A stretch of 64,000 nt of DNA from Augochlora pura (lineage: Eukaryota; Arthropoda; Insecta; Hymenoptera; Halictidae). This document shows, piece after piece, positions 1-10,090 of the stretch. Numbering within the stretch: position 1 is the stretch's first letter; each line of letters begins with the position of its first letter. The stretch lies in assembly GCF_028453695.1 (NCBI RefSeq), contig NC_135772.1, positions 1,488,001-1,552,000 of the forward strand. Reading direction: 5' to 3'. The translations under genes were made by a program, and so were the position numbers. The notes below the pieces were generated by a model, which made no database searches, had not been told where the DNA came from, and worked only from the letters and a program-made list of their open reading frames with translations.

Positions 1-350
1 CTGTGTTTCGAAGATGGACGGTGTGAAAAATGTAAGTTCGGTGTAGGTGTGCTTTTCATTCCGAGGCGAGCGGATTCGCTGATCGCAACTGTTTGGTCAT
101 GGAGGAAAGGCGCGGTTGTTCGCGACGATCGGCTACGAATTAAAGGGAAAAAATGACCGCCTGCGATTCGAAAGTCCCTCGCAGGTACATCTGTATCCTT
201 GCGCGACGTTCGCGAGAAATCCGCTTGTCCCGGGAAAGTACCGTGGCAAGTGATCAATCGGAAAGGCGTCTCAAATTGAACAATGCAGGCGAAAATGACG
301 GACGCGACGATGGCTCGACCTTTGGTTGCTAAATGTAGACGATAATTCAG
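1..350 (-). mobile_element. Dispersed repeat, copy A (inverted partner at 45997-46346)
   Basis: The whole stretch from the window edge to the assembly gap is the reverse complement of 45997-46346. I see no net indel and about 10 differences in 350 bases (about 97 percent identity, counted by hand). Nine of the differences are transitions, several of the CpG to TpG/CpA kind. The element is truncated here by the window edge and the gap. No reverse transcriptase or transposase frame is visible, so the class is undetermined. An LTR or internal leader of an LTR retrotransposon is possible because the partner copy runs on into a polyadenylation-signal region. Confidence 0.85.
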
Positions 351-450
351 NNNNNNNNNNNNNNNNNNNNNNNNNNNNNNNNNNNNNNNNNNNNNNNNNN
401 NNNNNNNNNNNNNNNNNNNNNNNNNNNNNNNNNNNNNNNNNNNNNNNNNN
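351..450. other. Assembly gap of exactly 100 N
   Basis: A run of exactly 100 N, the usual convention for a scaffold join of unknown size. It begins exactly where the recent repeat copy A stops, so the assembler probably broke on this repeat. True distance and content are unknown. Confidence 0.99.
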
Positions 451-525
451 TTCGTACCCTCGTTGCTTATGAGAGAAATCTGTTGGAATCGAGGGATGCG
501 TGTAAAATTTGGCAATAAACTTTTT

Positions 526-743
526 AAATTAAAACACAATTAAAACAATTTACTTAATTATAGCGATGCTAGAAAGTCAATATTTATCATATGGGGTGAC
601 AGTAGAAGTCTCTTACAATCTAAAAATTCTAGTCAAATTCACTTTGTTCAAGTATATTGCAATAAAAATGAATTATAACGGCGCTGAAAATGAGTTTCAA
701 AATTTTCGCCAGAAATTAATTGACGCGGCGCTCAATATATTAA
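526..743 (+). mobile_element. TTAA-type MITE, degraded copy (family of 43986-44220)
   Basis: The interior aligns with the element at 43986-44220: shared blocks include TCAATATTTATCATA, the CTAGTCAAATTCA region and GCAATAAAAATGAAT. The right end CGGCGCTCAATATATTAA parallels CGGCGCTCAACGTGTTAA of the other copy. The left terminus is eroded and its position approximate. An open frame of 93 codons here is not a gene because it lies inside this repeat. Confidence 0.65.
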
Positions 744-867
744 TCTTCATTGTCCTTATAACATTAAACAACCACTCCCATAGCAATGCAAACCTTAGAG
801 TCTGCAACCGAACCTACAACAAAAATGTCTACAAACACAATAATTAATAATCTCGCTACTCCAATAA

Positions 868-1098
868 TTAACCGTTTGCACTCGAAACCATTTTAAGCTC
901 AGATCCAGAAATGCTATTATTTTGACCAGCTGTAGTATAGTACTTAGAATAATTTATGCATGTGAAATTGAGTCTTGGGACCCGTAAAATTGTCGCGCTT
1001 TTAACAGAAGGGTCTTTAATAATGTCAACATTATTTTGTTAATTATATAACAATTTTCATTGGCGCTTCAGAGGCGCCACTCGAGTGCAAAGGGTTAA
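868..1098 (+). mobile_element. piggyBac-type MITE, TTAA flanked
   Basis: TTAA at 868-871 and 1095-1098 bracket inverted ends CCGTTTGCACTCGA and TCGAGTGCAAAGGG. A TTAA duplication and CCC-type ends are typical of piggyBac-superfamily non-autonomous elements. At 231 bp it has no coding capacity. The interior matches the inverted copy at 45253-45480. Near the right end is a near-palindrome GGCGCTTCAGAGGCGCC. The right TTAA is shared with the next element. Confidence 0.85.
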
Positions 1099-1379
1099 CA
1101 CGTTCCATGCCATGTGTACCACCGGTGGTACACGCAGTCATATTTATTTAATGCGTTGGAAACATATATTTTATAACAAATGTAATTTTGTAAAAGATAT
1201 TTCAACCAAAAAAAATGATGCATTATACAAAATGCAGTATAGAACAAAACACATAAGTTTATATATTTGTTTTATATACAATAATTAATAATTACATATA
1301 ATATATCAATCTTTAGACAAAATATCAAATGACCGGAACGACAAGTCAGGCAAAAATGGCTTGACACGGAACGTGTTAA
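1095..1379 (+). mobile_element. Second TTAA-flanked MITE abutting the first
   Basis: TTAA at 1095-1098 and 1376-1379 bracket inverted ends CACGTTCCATG and CACGGAACGTG. A perfect 20-bp palindrome, GTGTACCACCGGTGGTACAC, lies at 1114-1133 close to the left end. The element is 285 bp, AT-rich inside and non-coding. It shares its left TTAA with the element at 868-1098, so one inserted at the other's border. Confidence 0.8.
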
Positions 1380-1439
1380 TAAAAGAAAGCTATAGTCAAT
1401 ATTACACTCACCGCATTGAAAAAACACCCTTAACAAAAA

Positions 1440-2111
1440 TCATCCAACGCTAGCATAACCATGCGATCGCATCGAACCCGAGGTTCCCGAATTATCAGAC
1501 GGACAAATGGCGTCGGTGCTTCTATGGTATTCGGGCTTCTTCCCGACCCGGTTGATCCGCGATTATAATATTCCCGTCAGGTGCCGGACACGAAAGGAAA
1601 ACGAGGCGAAGGGGGGTAGGCTGCGCAAGAAAAGCCGCGAAACCGGGCGGTGCGCGCCCACGTTTGCCCCTTCGACCAGCCGAAATTCGTTCGACTCGGA
1701 GAGAGAGAGAGAGAGTGAGACCGAGACCCCCCTCGTGCTCTTCCACGACCGGTTCTCTCACCTTCCGCGGGGACCGGAACCGAGAGAGAATCCGGCTGGT
1801 GCCGCGCGAGCGCGCGATATTCGGGACACGTACGGCGAATTTATTCGCGGAAAGGCAGGTCGCGTATGCAGCTCGGCGTGCTCATCTCCGTCCGAGTTTC
1901 CGGAGCAGTTTTACCGGCGCGATACGCCACACCGCCAACTTGTTCTCTCGACTTCTGCTTCGATTTCCGCGTCTTGACAACCAGTCAATGGAAGTTTTAG
2001 ATTATGGCCCCGTCCGGATGTCTGCGACGTGCTCGCGAGGCAGATCGACGTCAGCCAGCGACGATGGCGCAGAGGCGCGGAGGCGGAAACTACCGGTGCC
2101 ATTGTCCCTTT
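1440..2111. other. GC-rich, CpG-rich island, no gene recognised
   Basis: This is CpG-dense DNA with a short GAGAGA tract at about 1701-1717. Open frames of 156 and 177 codons run through it, but they overlap on both strands, are low in complexity and rich in Arg, Ser and Pro, and resemble no family I know. Candidate regulatory or promoter-like island. Confidence 0.5.
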
Positions 2112-2262
2112 TTAACCCCTTGCACTATTACGTCTTTCAGAGCTACGTTGATTATGACTGTTCCGTCATTAATTATTTCCTTGATGTCGTGAGATGATTC
2201 TAGTGTCCCGATCGTCCTCGTTTACTTTCATTTACAGGAGTTACTATAGTGCAAGGGGTTAA
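2112..2262. mobile_element. TTAA-flanked MITE, 151 bp
   Basis: TTAA at 2112-2115 and 2259-2262 enclose perfect inverted ends CCCCTTGCACTAT and ATAGTGCAAGGGG. Piggybac-like by target site and end composition. The termini and first 40 bases resemble the elements at 58814-59011 and 3261-3430, so these three form one family. Confidence 0.85.
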
Positions 2263-3260
2263 CCCTGGCTTTTGATGAGGCTCTACGAACTTTTACTTTG
2301 GTGGGGATGTATGGTGACTATTGTTAATGTTTGGATATTTTTCGAAATAAGATTATTTTTTTGGAAATGATTTGTCGGTAGAGAAGAGTGGGGTTGTTAG
2401 GTCGACGTGGGAACGATTTTTTAAGATTTTGTTATTAATTGGAATGTGGTTTGCACAGCTGGATAAGTTATATAATTTTTACAGACCTTGTTATTCATTG
2501 GCAAAAGATGATTAAGATTAAGCGTTTTTTAATTATTTCATCTGAATTTATAATGAAAATTTGAAAAAATGTGGTTTATAGATTTGGATGAATTATATAA
2601 GATTTGTTTCAGATTTTGTTATTGATTGGAATAGTAAAAGAAGATAAAGATCAATCGTTTTTTAACTATTTGTGTTTGTGATGAAAATTTGAAAGACTGA
2701 ATTTGTTCAGTCTTTCTGGATGAGTTGTATATGTATTGAAAATGTTATCGAAATTGGTTAAATTTGGTGTAATTTCTAAATATAGTTCAAGATTGCAAAA
2801 ATCCTAGTTTTGGGCCTCGATTTTTAATACTTTCTGTAAATAAGTATGAAGAATACGTATTTTTTCAATATTTTAACGCCTGTAAATTGACTTTGCGTTA
2901 ACTGATTCTAATTTAATTATCAATAAGTATGTAACTTACTGAGATGCACCAAATAAATTTCTCAAATTTTATTAGAGCCACAGAAATGTTGAAAAACAGG
3001 AACATCCTATTGTCTTTTGTCATCTTAAACAGTAGCAAAATTTAAAAAACAAACATTTTAGTTAGGGTCTAGTAAACTAATACTTGAATACTTAAAGAAC
3101 AATGCAGATTATTTATTAAAGTTCTAAAAAAGTTATTATACAATATTTTGAAAAGTATTCGATTATCTACGAGAGTCACTGTATATCACATACACTTAAT
3201 TAACTAGCTGCGCTTGATAAGCAGAAACTTACAGAGCCTTTTAATCACCTTCAAACATAA
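2263..3260. repeat. AT-rich DNA with a two-copy 126-bp tandem repeat
   Basis: Positions about 2444-2569 and 2570-2696 are a diverged tandem pair, each starting TGTGGTTT and ending with GATGAAAATTTGAAA or a close variant. The rest of the stretch is AT-rich, without gene-like frames or recognisable elements. Confidence 0.6.
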
Positions 3261-3430
3261 TTAATCTTTTGCACTATGATTTGTTTTACAATTACATTAT
3301 TATCATTACTTCAATCTTAAAAATTTCCCTAAAAGATTGAAGGAATTTCTGTTTTCTGTATATCTTTATCCACGTCTATATCTAGACTTTAATAACAGAA
3401 GAATCAAATATTAAGTCAATTCCGAAGAAA
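3261..3430 (+). mobile_element. TTAA-type MITE fragment, interrupted on the right
   Basis: TTAA at 3261-3264 is followed by TCTTTTGCACTATGATTTG, matching the left end of 58814-59011. The later AATAACAGAAGAATC...CCGAAGAAAT section also aligns with that copy. Similarity ends where the CAGGGTGTTCCAT sequence begins at 3434, and no right terminus follows, so the element is interrupted or truncated there. Confidence 0.6.
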
Positions 3431-3433
3431 TAT

Positions 3434-3640
3434 ACAGGGTGTTCCATAAATATCTCACAATTCGAAAATGGAAGATACCTCAGGTCATTTCAAGCAACTT
3501 TTTGCTTTACTTCTGCTATTGATCATAATTTTACTTAGTTTATTATCTTTACTTCTGATATGGTCTTGAAATAATTATATTTCACCTTAGCAATAAACTT
3601 TGTTAATCTTCATTTTCTGTTAGAGGCGCCACTTTCCATT
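3434..3640 (+). mobile_element. CAGGGTGTTCCAT-type dispersed element
   Basis: It begins TACAGGGTGTTCCATAAAT and continues through AAAATGGAAGATACCTCAGG. TACAGGGTGT-type starts are common at borders of arthropod repeats, as I remember them. A diverged, inverted relative appears at about 45540-45604, where AGGTGT, AAAATGAGG and GAGATCATTT blocks occur in the same order. The right boundary is uncertain and there is no coding content. Confidence 0.4.
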
Positions 3641-4240
3641 TCCTGTAATGGGTTTATGACATAACCTCGATATAAACTGGACAAAATCGTGACACATTTT
3701 GACATAAGCTTGGCAAAACCGTGGCAGAAGTTTGACGTAATCTTGACATAGGCTTGACGTAATATTGACATAAACTTGGTATAACCTTAGCTTCAACTTG
3801 ACATAAATTTGACAAAGGATTGACATAACCTTAACATAGACTTTGAATAATATTAACAAGAACTTGACACAACCTCGGCTTCAGTTTGATATAAGTTTGC
3901 CATAAGCTTGACATAACCTTAATATTGCCCCGACAAAACCATAACATAACCATGGCATAAACTTGACATGAACTTGACCTAAACCCCAACATAAGCTTGA
4001 CAAGAGCTTGACATAACCTCAACATATGTTCGACGCAAGCATGATATAACCTCGATAAAAATCTTAGCATAATCATTGCGTAACTTTAGCTTCAGCTTGA
4101 CAGAAATTTAGCTTAGGCTTGACATAACCTCAATATAGCCTCGACAAAAACCTTAGCGTAACTATTGCATAACCTTGACATAAGTTTGACAGAACCGTGA
4201 CATAATCTTGACACAGTCATGACATAACCTTAACAAAAAT
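3640..4240. repeat. Minisatellite, CTTGACATAACC-type 12-mer
   Basis: Dozens of diverged units of the form CTTGACATAACC, some with AGCTTCAGC variants, fill about 600 bp. Minus-strand frames through it read as degenerate YVK-LCQ repeats, a by-product of the unit. A related array in opposite orientation lies at about 5085-5385. Confidence 0.85.
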
Positions 4241-5084
4241 TTGAAAATAAATAAATAATTAATCGAGCAAGTAGTACAAGAAGAAAAGATAAAAATCCCG
4301 TAAAACCGTGACATTAAAGGATGCGAATACCCTGTTCCCTTCTCGGTGGGGTGGAATTTCTGAAGAAGCCTCCGCCGGAAACGTGAACAGCATATCCGTG
4401 TATTTTGCGACAAATAATTCGCCAGGGTAGTTTGTAGGGGGGTTGGAACGGTACAAATTCGCTTCTGGGACCCGAGTGAATCGTACGTATAAAGCTTTAC
4501 GAGGCGCATTATAAAATGAAAATCGTGACGATAGAGAAGAAAGCAGACCGCGCGCGCGCGTTATAGTCGCAATATCCTTGAAACGAAACTGTTCCGTAGT
4601 CCATGGTGTGTCCGTGCAAATGGGGGGGATGGGTAGGTGTGGAACGCGGCGTCGTTAGTCACCCCTTTACAGTCGACGAAGGGTGGGTTGATGGAGCGAA
4701 TCTCGTTGCCGCTCTAAGATGCTTCTCCCGCTTTATCTTTTCGCGCGATTTGACAAAAAGCATTTGCTACGGTTGATTCGCTAAAATAAAGTCAACCAGA
4801 AACGCTGGGCTTCCCGCGCTCGTCGCCGTCGTCGTTTCCCTATCTAATCACGTTCCTATGCAACCCTTCCCGTTCGCCTCATTTCCTCGAATAATGCCGG
4901 ATTATCGCTGTGAACGGCGAGCCTCTGAAACCGGATACGGTGTTCATCTTGGCCGGCCGACTATGCAGTATTTGCACGCATCTGTGCAGAGGATGATCCA
5001 TTATTTTCAACTTTGAGTTAATGTTTCTTGGAAATTATGTGAAATATTGTGAGATTTATATTGTTTTTAATTTGTTGATTGCTA
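4241..5084. other. Mixed unique DNA and GC-rich island
   Basis: About 4300-4990 is CpG-rich, with a GCGCGCGCG run near 4550 and a G-rich stretch near 4620. No frame with a recognisable product. After 5000 it grades into AT-rich DNA and then the inverted minisatellite. Confidence 0.5.
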
Positions 5085-5390
5085 TGTTGGTGAGTTGGTG
5101 AGATGGTTTTGATGTGTTTTATTGGCTGGATGGTTTTGTTGAGGTTATGTTGTGGTTATATCGAGGTTATGTCGACATAATTTCGAGATAAGGTTATTTC
5201 TTAAGGTTTTGTTAATTATTACTATGTTTATTACGTTTAATATTATGTTATGTATGTTTATTACTGTGTTATTGGATTAGTGAGATGGTTTTGTCCTGTT
5301 TTATTGACTGGGTGCTTTTGTTGAGGTTATGTGATGGTTTTGTTAAGGTCATGTCATGACTGTGTCAAGATTATGTAATAAATTAGTATA
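5085..5390. repeat. Minisatellite with TTGAGGTTATGT units, inverse of the 3.6-kb array
   Basis: Units such as TTGAGGTTATGT and GTCAAGATTATGT are the complement of the 3640-4240 units. Superimposed is a longer direct repeat: GTGAGATGGTTTTG followed by a TGTTTTATTG block and the TTGAGGTTATG block occurs at about 5098-5150 and 5279-5330. Confidence 0.7.
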
Positions 5391-5395
5391 TAACT

Positions 5396-5512
5396 TATTA
5401 TCTTCGTCACGAAGAACTAAAATTTTGTGTTAGGACGAGTATATCCGTCATGAACAAGTATCAATATTTTGTACTACGACGAGTATATTCGTCACTTTCA
5501 AACGCGTCGTCT
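5396..5512. repeat. Palindromic GACGAGTATATTCGTC satellite, short locus
   Basis: About three diverged units of roughly 45-55 bp, each centred on an interrupted palindrome of the form GACGA-n6-TCGTC, separated by AT-rich spacers containing AATATTTTGT. The same unit forms a longer array at about 11898-12178. Confidence 0.75.
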
Positions 5513-5740
5513 TTCTTCCCACTTGCTTCAAAACCGAATTTAGTTTCAAGCTATATTCTCCTTAATAATCATTAATAAAATACAAAGTAAAAAATCACAA
5601 CACATCTTGAAACATCATAAAACAAGTATGAAAATTGACAAAAATTTTCACGGACGTCCTACATTATAAAAAAAAATTGCAAAAATAAATAATTATTCGC
5701 TCTTTCGTTCCTTTTCCAATCTAAATTCGCTTGTATTTAA
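5513..5740. other. AT-rich unique DNA
   Basis: No gene, repeat family or RNA recognised. AT-rich spacer between the palindromic satellite and the next GC island. Confidence 0.4.
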
Positions 5741-6955
5741 ATAGCTTTGTTTCCAATGTAAAAACGTAAACGCGCCCATTTTATTACGGGATCGCTGAGG
5801 TTCGCCGAACGAGAAAACTCGAGTGATTAATCGGGTCGTTATACGTACCTATCGGTTCTTTGTGCCGAAATCACATTACCGAGATAGGATCGATGTTAGG
5901 TACCGGTTGGAAGGTCGTAGTCGGTAACTCGGTAACCACGGGGGCGTAGATTTCGAGCAATTCTGCGGGCCGGAAAGTTCCGCGAGCGCCGAGAGATAAT
6001 CGAAAACTAGTTATAAGAATCCCATAATTGTTCCTTAACAGAGTCCCGAGTCCCCGCGGAGGAGTGGCCCCGGTAGTCTCCGAGGAAATTCTACGAGTAC
6101 ATTGGAAAGAAGACAAGGAAAAGGACTATTAAGTACACAGCTTTTAAGCAGAGGGGGGGGGGGGGGGGGGGGGCGGGGCCGGCTAACAAGCCGACCGTCG
6201 TCGAGTTCGGCGAAGTGTAATTATATCTAGAGAAGGCCGGGCGGGCCGCGTTTAGTTCTAGCGAAAGGTTATAGAAATTTGTCGAGTTCTCGAAAAGTTG
6301 TACAAACTACGGGGAAAGTCGTCCCGTGGAACTTGCGCGCGGGCCACTCTCCGCGTCCTCGCCGCTGCCGCTGCCGCCGCTGCGTCCGACCAAATTAACT
6401 ATTTTAATTAAACCGGCCGGTTACGCGAGAGGAGTCAATGTACAGACGAAAGCCTCGAAACCTTTGAAATCGTGACCCACTTGCAGGAATATCGTTTTTG
6501 TTCCGGTGTACGGGCTCCGGCGGAAAATCATTTTCACTTCAATGTATTCCCGCCCCTTCCCTACCTCCACCCCCTCCTTCACCGCGTTCAATCTCAATTA
6601 ATTATTGGCCGATTCGAATAAAAGAAACTTCGGTCTATTGTGGCTTCTCAATTATCTGGATTCGGAGAGCTCTGCCCGCGCAAAATTATTACTAGAATCG
6701 ATTTTATGACGGTGCTTCTTCCCCGTTGGTGAACGCGACGCGCGCGGAAGCAAACGGGATGATGGGTAACCGATGATGGTTTCTCTGGTTTTAACTTGGA
6801 CGTTGCTCGAACTTTGACATTTTCATTCTTTCGCTTACGGGATTTAGTATCGTTGAGTACACATCGGACGCTTTCGTCGCGATTGGATTTCCAAGAGGAG
6901 TTTAAAGTTCTGGGCAAAATTGTGATGATGTACATTGTGCTCTAATGATGTGGGA
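5741..6955. other. GC-rich island with long poly-G and homeodomain-like AT cores
   Basis: About 5780-6480 is CpG-rich. AT cores of the type CAATTAATTATTGG near 6590 sit in otherwise GC-rich DNA, an arrangement common in insect enhancers. Frames of 61-95 codons exist on both strands without recognisable similarity. No promoter or splice structure can be defended. Confidence 0.45.
6153..6173 (+). repeat. Poly-G tract, 21 G
   Basis: An uninterrupted run of 21 G followed by CGGGGCC. It could form G-quadruplex structures, and it is also a place where read errors in tract length are likely. Confidence 0.95.
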
Positions 6956-6959
6956 TCTT

Positions 6960-7930
6960 GTGAAATTATTACATTATATTATATTATGCTATACTATGCT
7001 ATAGTATACTGATATTATATTATATTATGCTATACTTTGGATTTTTGGATTAAAAAGAGGGTGAGGGTTTCCAATGCCCTACAACCTCCCCACCTTTTAG
7101 TCGCCCCGTACGGCAAGCAGGAGATACTGTTGGTGTATTCTACTCCCCACCAACTGGGATATTATATTATATTATGGTATACTATATTATAATATACTAA
7201 ACTAATATTATATTATGCTGTACTATACTATACTGTAATATACCATACTAACATTATACTATACTTTACTTATGTTATTGTATACTGTGTAATAATATAA
7301 TATACTATACTAATACTATAATATTAATATATATATACTATAATACAACACACTAATACTATATATACTTACAGTATACTATACTGTAATATAACATACT
7401 AACATTATATTATGTTGCAGTATACTATAATATAATACACCATATTAATACTATATACTTATGTTATATGTTACAATACTTATGTTACAATATATTATAT
7501 CCTACTGACGTTATAATATTTATATATACATACTATATTAATACTATGTGTACTTAGAGTATAGTATAATACAATATAATATATTACTTGTATGGTATAT
7601 TATATTACAGTATAGTGAAATATAATATAATATAATATTAGTATAGTACAGTATTGTTTAATATAATATAATGTAATATACCACACAAACATTATATTTT
7701 ATTATAATATAATATAATATAATTATAATATGATATAGCATAATATACTACAATATACCACATCAACTATATATGATATTATATTATACTATACTACAAT
7801 GTAGCACGTTAATATTATATTATGCTATATTACATTGATATTATGTTATAGTATACTATACTGTATAATACTAATATTATAATAATATTATACTATACTA
7901 TACCAAACTAATATTATATTATATTCCACA
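6960..7930. repeat. AT minisatellite of TATTATATTATACTA units
   Basis: About 970 bp built from variants of ATACTATAATATA and AATATTATATTATG. It is split by the unrelated insert at 7037-7159. No frame survives. Unit length is irregular (5, 10 and 15 bp steps). Confidence 0.9.
7037..7159 (-). mobile_element. SINE-like insert with a conserved GC-rich core
   Basis: A 123-bp GC-rich block sits alone within pure AT satellite. Read on the minus strand it contains CAGTATCTCCTGCTTGCCG and GGCGACTAAAAGGTGGGG, then GGAAACCCTCACCC and an AT-rich tail. From memory, a core of the form CCTGCYTGTCG...GGCGACTAAAAGG recurs in many invertebrate genomes as part of short retroposons; I cannot name the family. 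No clear target duplication because both flanks are satellite. Confidence 0.5.
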
Positions 7931-8374
7931 CGTTATTAAACACGTCAACAGCGTCAAGATAACTGTCACTGTATAAGCATTAAAGTAATGGAGCAGAAAC
8001 ATCAGCGATACTTAAAGAAAATATTGCATCCATCAAATATACATTAGCTTGCTTTACCGGATCGCAATCTAAGTCGTTATCCACCTGCTTTATCTTCCAA
8101 ACCACCAGTATCGTTTCCATTATTCTGCTAGATTATATATTTATTACGTTATGTCAAGGTATTGAGCCATCTTCCTATCTATACGAGGGACACATCAGGC
8201 TCAGATCTTATGTTCCGAGACATTAACCCTGCAAAACGTTGTTTCTAAATCTTCCACAGTCTCTTTGTGATTAATCACAACATCGCAAGAGATAAGAATA
8301 ATTATTGCTATGATAGCAAAGCTTTGCAATAACGTTCTTTTTAATTAATAAATTGCAATTTATTGGTGATGTTT
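7931..8374. other. AT-rich unique DNA
   Basis: No gene recognised. A small hairpin, TTGCTATGATAGCAAAGC, lies near 8306. The stretch leads into the 10-bp array, and the left end of the mariner-like element should lie here or within the array, but no TTAGGGTG end is visible. Confidence 0.4.
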
Positions 8375-8775
8375 TTAAGTTATTCTTACTTCTCTATTAC
8401 ACTCTACTCTGCACTATATTCTACTCTAGTCGTCTCACTTTCACTCTATTCATGTCTATTCCCCTATATTCCACTCTATTATACTCTCTTCCATTCTGTT
8501 ACGATATATTCTACTCTAGTTCACTCTATTCTGCTCTATTTCCCCTATATTCCACTATATTATCCTCTACTACTGTGTTACACTCTATTCTATACTCTAT
8601 TCGACTCTATTTTACACTATATTCTACTCTATTCCATGCAATTCGACTCTATGCCAAATAATTCTACTCTATTCTACTCTATTCAACTATATACCACTAT
8701 ATTCTATACTCTATTAAACATTATTTTAATCTATTCTACTCTGTTCTACTCTATACTACTGTGTTAAATTCTGTT
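8375..8775. repeat. 10-bp minisatellite TATTCTACTC
   Basis: About 40 diverged copies of TATTCTACTC (phase arbitrary), read as apparent 102- and 134-codon frames rich in Tyr, Ser and Leu. It is the same unit as at 14795-15475 and, in reverse complement, 61325-62400. Confidence 0.9.
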
Positions 8776-9023
8776 TCACTTTATGTATGTGTATAGTATA
8801 TGTATTCACTATATGTGTACATGTAGTGAATATAGTATGTGTATAACTGAATATTTTGCAAGTCTGAACTGTTTTGTAAAGAGGGCATAACGAGGCTTAC
8901 TTAGCGGTGGGAGTGGGTAATAGAGCAGAACGGTTCATATATAATATAATAAATCAAGTTTAAACAACAAATATCGTCTTTTGATTTCACGTAGAGAAAA
9001 GATAGAAATTTATGGGAAACTAA
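8375..9023 (+). mobile_element. Mariner-like element, copy 1, with internal 10-bp minisatellite
   Basis: The right end GAAATTTATGGGAAACTAA with TA at 9024-9025 matches the ends of the copies at 14333-15704 and 60937-62606. About 180 bp of subterminal DNA (8844-9023) aligns with 60937-61113 in reverse complement, including TGAATATTTTGCAAGTCTG, GCATAACGAGGCTT and AAACAACAAATATCGTCT. Upstream is the TATTCTACTC array. The left terminus was not found and no transposase is present. Confidence 0.7.
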
Positions 9024-9025
9024 TA

Positions 9026-9769
9026 ATATCCAAATTCCATTTTTGCGTCGCCGTAAAAAATTCGGCCGCCACTCGAGATGATACCCTAGCACGCAACACG
9101 ACCAGCGGGGATTTGCTCGTGGAGGATGGGAACAGCCGGCGAGAGCACTTCTCCCGTTTCTTACAGCACGGCGATGCGCGGCTCGTCTTCCGCCTCTAGT
9201 TTCGTTTGCATATCCGCATAATGCACATTTCGCATTCATCATCGTGCCGGTTCGCGCTTCAGGCGGCAACGAGCACCTCACGCCCATTCTGATATTAACG
9301 AGAAGAGCGAGTTTCGAATCCTCGAAAACTCCTTTCGTTGCGGGGAAACTTCCTACCCTGCTGCCTCGCGCACCCTCCTCCTCCTCCGCCACTTCCTCCT
9401 CCACCCCCACCGCCCCGGCTTCCTCCAGGCAGCGAAACCGCCCCCGCGTGCAACCCTCCGCGAGCGTCGCGTCTCTCCGGCGAGTTTTACAGCTTCTCGT
9501 GGAAACAGTTCCGCGCAACTAATTCCCAATGGCGGTGTACACGAGGATCGTGCTCGTGCACCTTCCCGAATGTCGCAGCGTCGCGACGCTCGCGGATGGG
9601 GGACCCGTAAAGCCTCCTCTTCCACACGTATACAGGGAGAGCGAAAGAGAGAGAGAGAGAGAGAGGCGCCTCCGCAGCTCGCGGCCCAATTCGCGATCCC
9701 GATCTCGCGGGCTTGTTCCTTTAATAGAATACCAAGTTATTCCCCTTTGCAATTCGAGACTCTGATACT
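9026..9769. other. GC-rich island, no gene recognised
   Basis: CpG-dense DNA with CTCCTCC-rich runs near 9380 and a (GA)n tract at about 9642-9664. Long frames occur on both strands at once (205 codons minus, 95 plus), all compositional, rich in Arg, Pro and Ser. Candidate regulatory island. Confidence 0.45.
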
Positions 9770-9943
9770 CTCTGTGTCGTCCCGCTTTCTCTCTCTCCCT
9801 CTCCTTTTATCTCTCTGTCTCTCTTTCTCTTTACTCTCTCTCTCTCTCTTGATCTAGTTCTTCCTTTCTATCTATTTCTCTCCCTGTCTTTCTCTCACTT
9901 CTTTCTCTGTTTTTCTCATTCCTCTCTCTCCCTTCCTCTTTCT

Positions 9944-9984
<41 letters not shown>

Positions 9985-10090
9985 ATCTATTTTTCCCCTC
10001 TCTCTCTCTGTCTTTATGTCTCTTCTTCGATTTACTTCTCTCTATATTTATATCTCTTTGCCTATCTCTCTCTCTCTCTCCCTCTCTCTC
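9770..10090. repeat. (CT)n pyrimidine microsatellite
   Basis: About 320 bp of CTCTCT, CTTTCT and TATCTC, with a pure CT run at about 9953-9981. Highly length-variable DNA with no coding content. Confidence 0.95.

Noticed and set aside
9310..9340. tRNA gene, from a TTTCGAATCC box resembling a T-loop
   Set aside because: No matching acceptor, D or anticodon stems around it.
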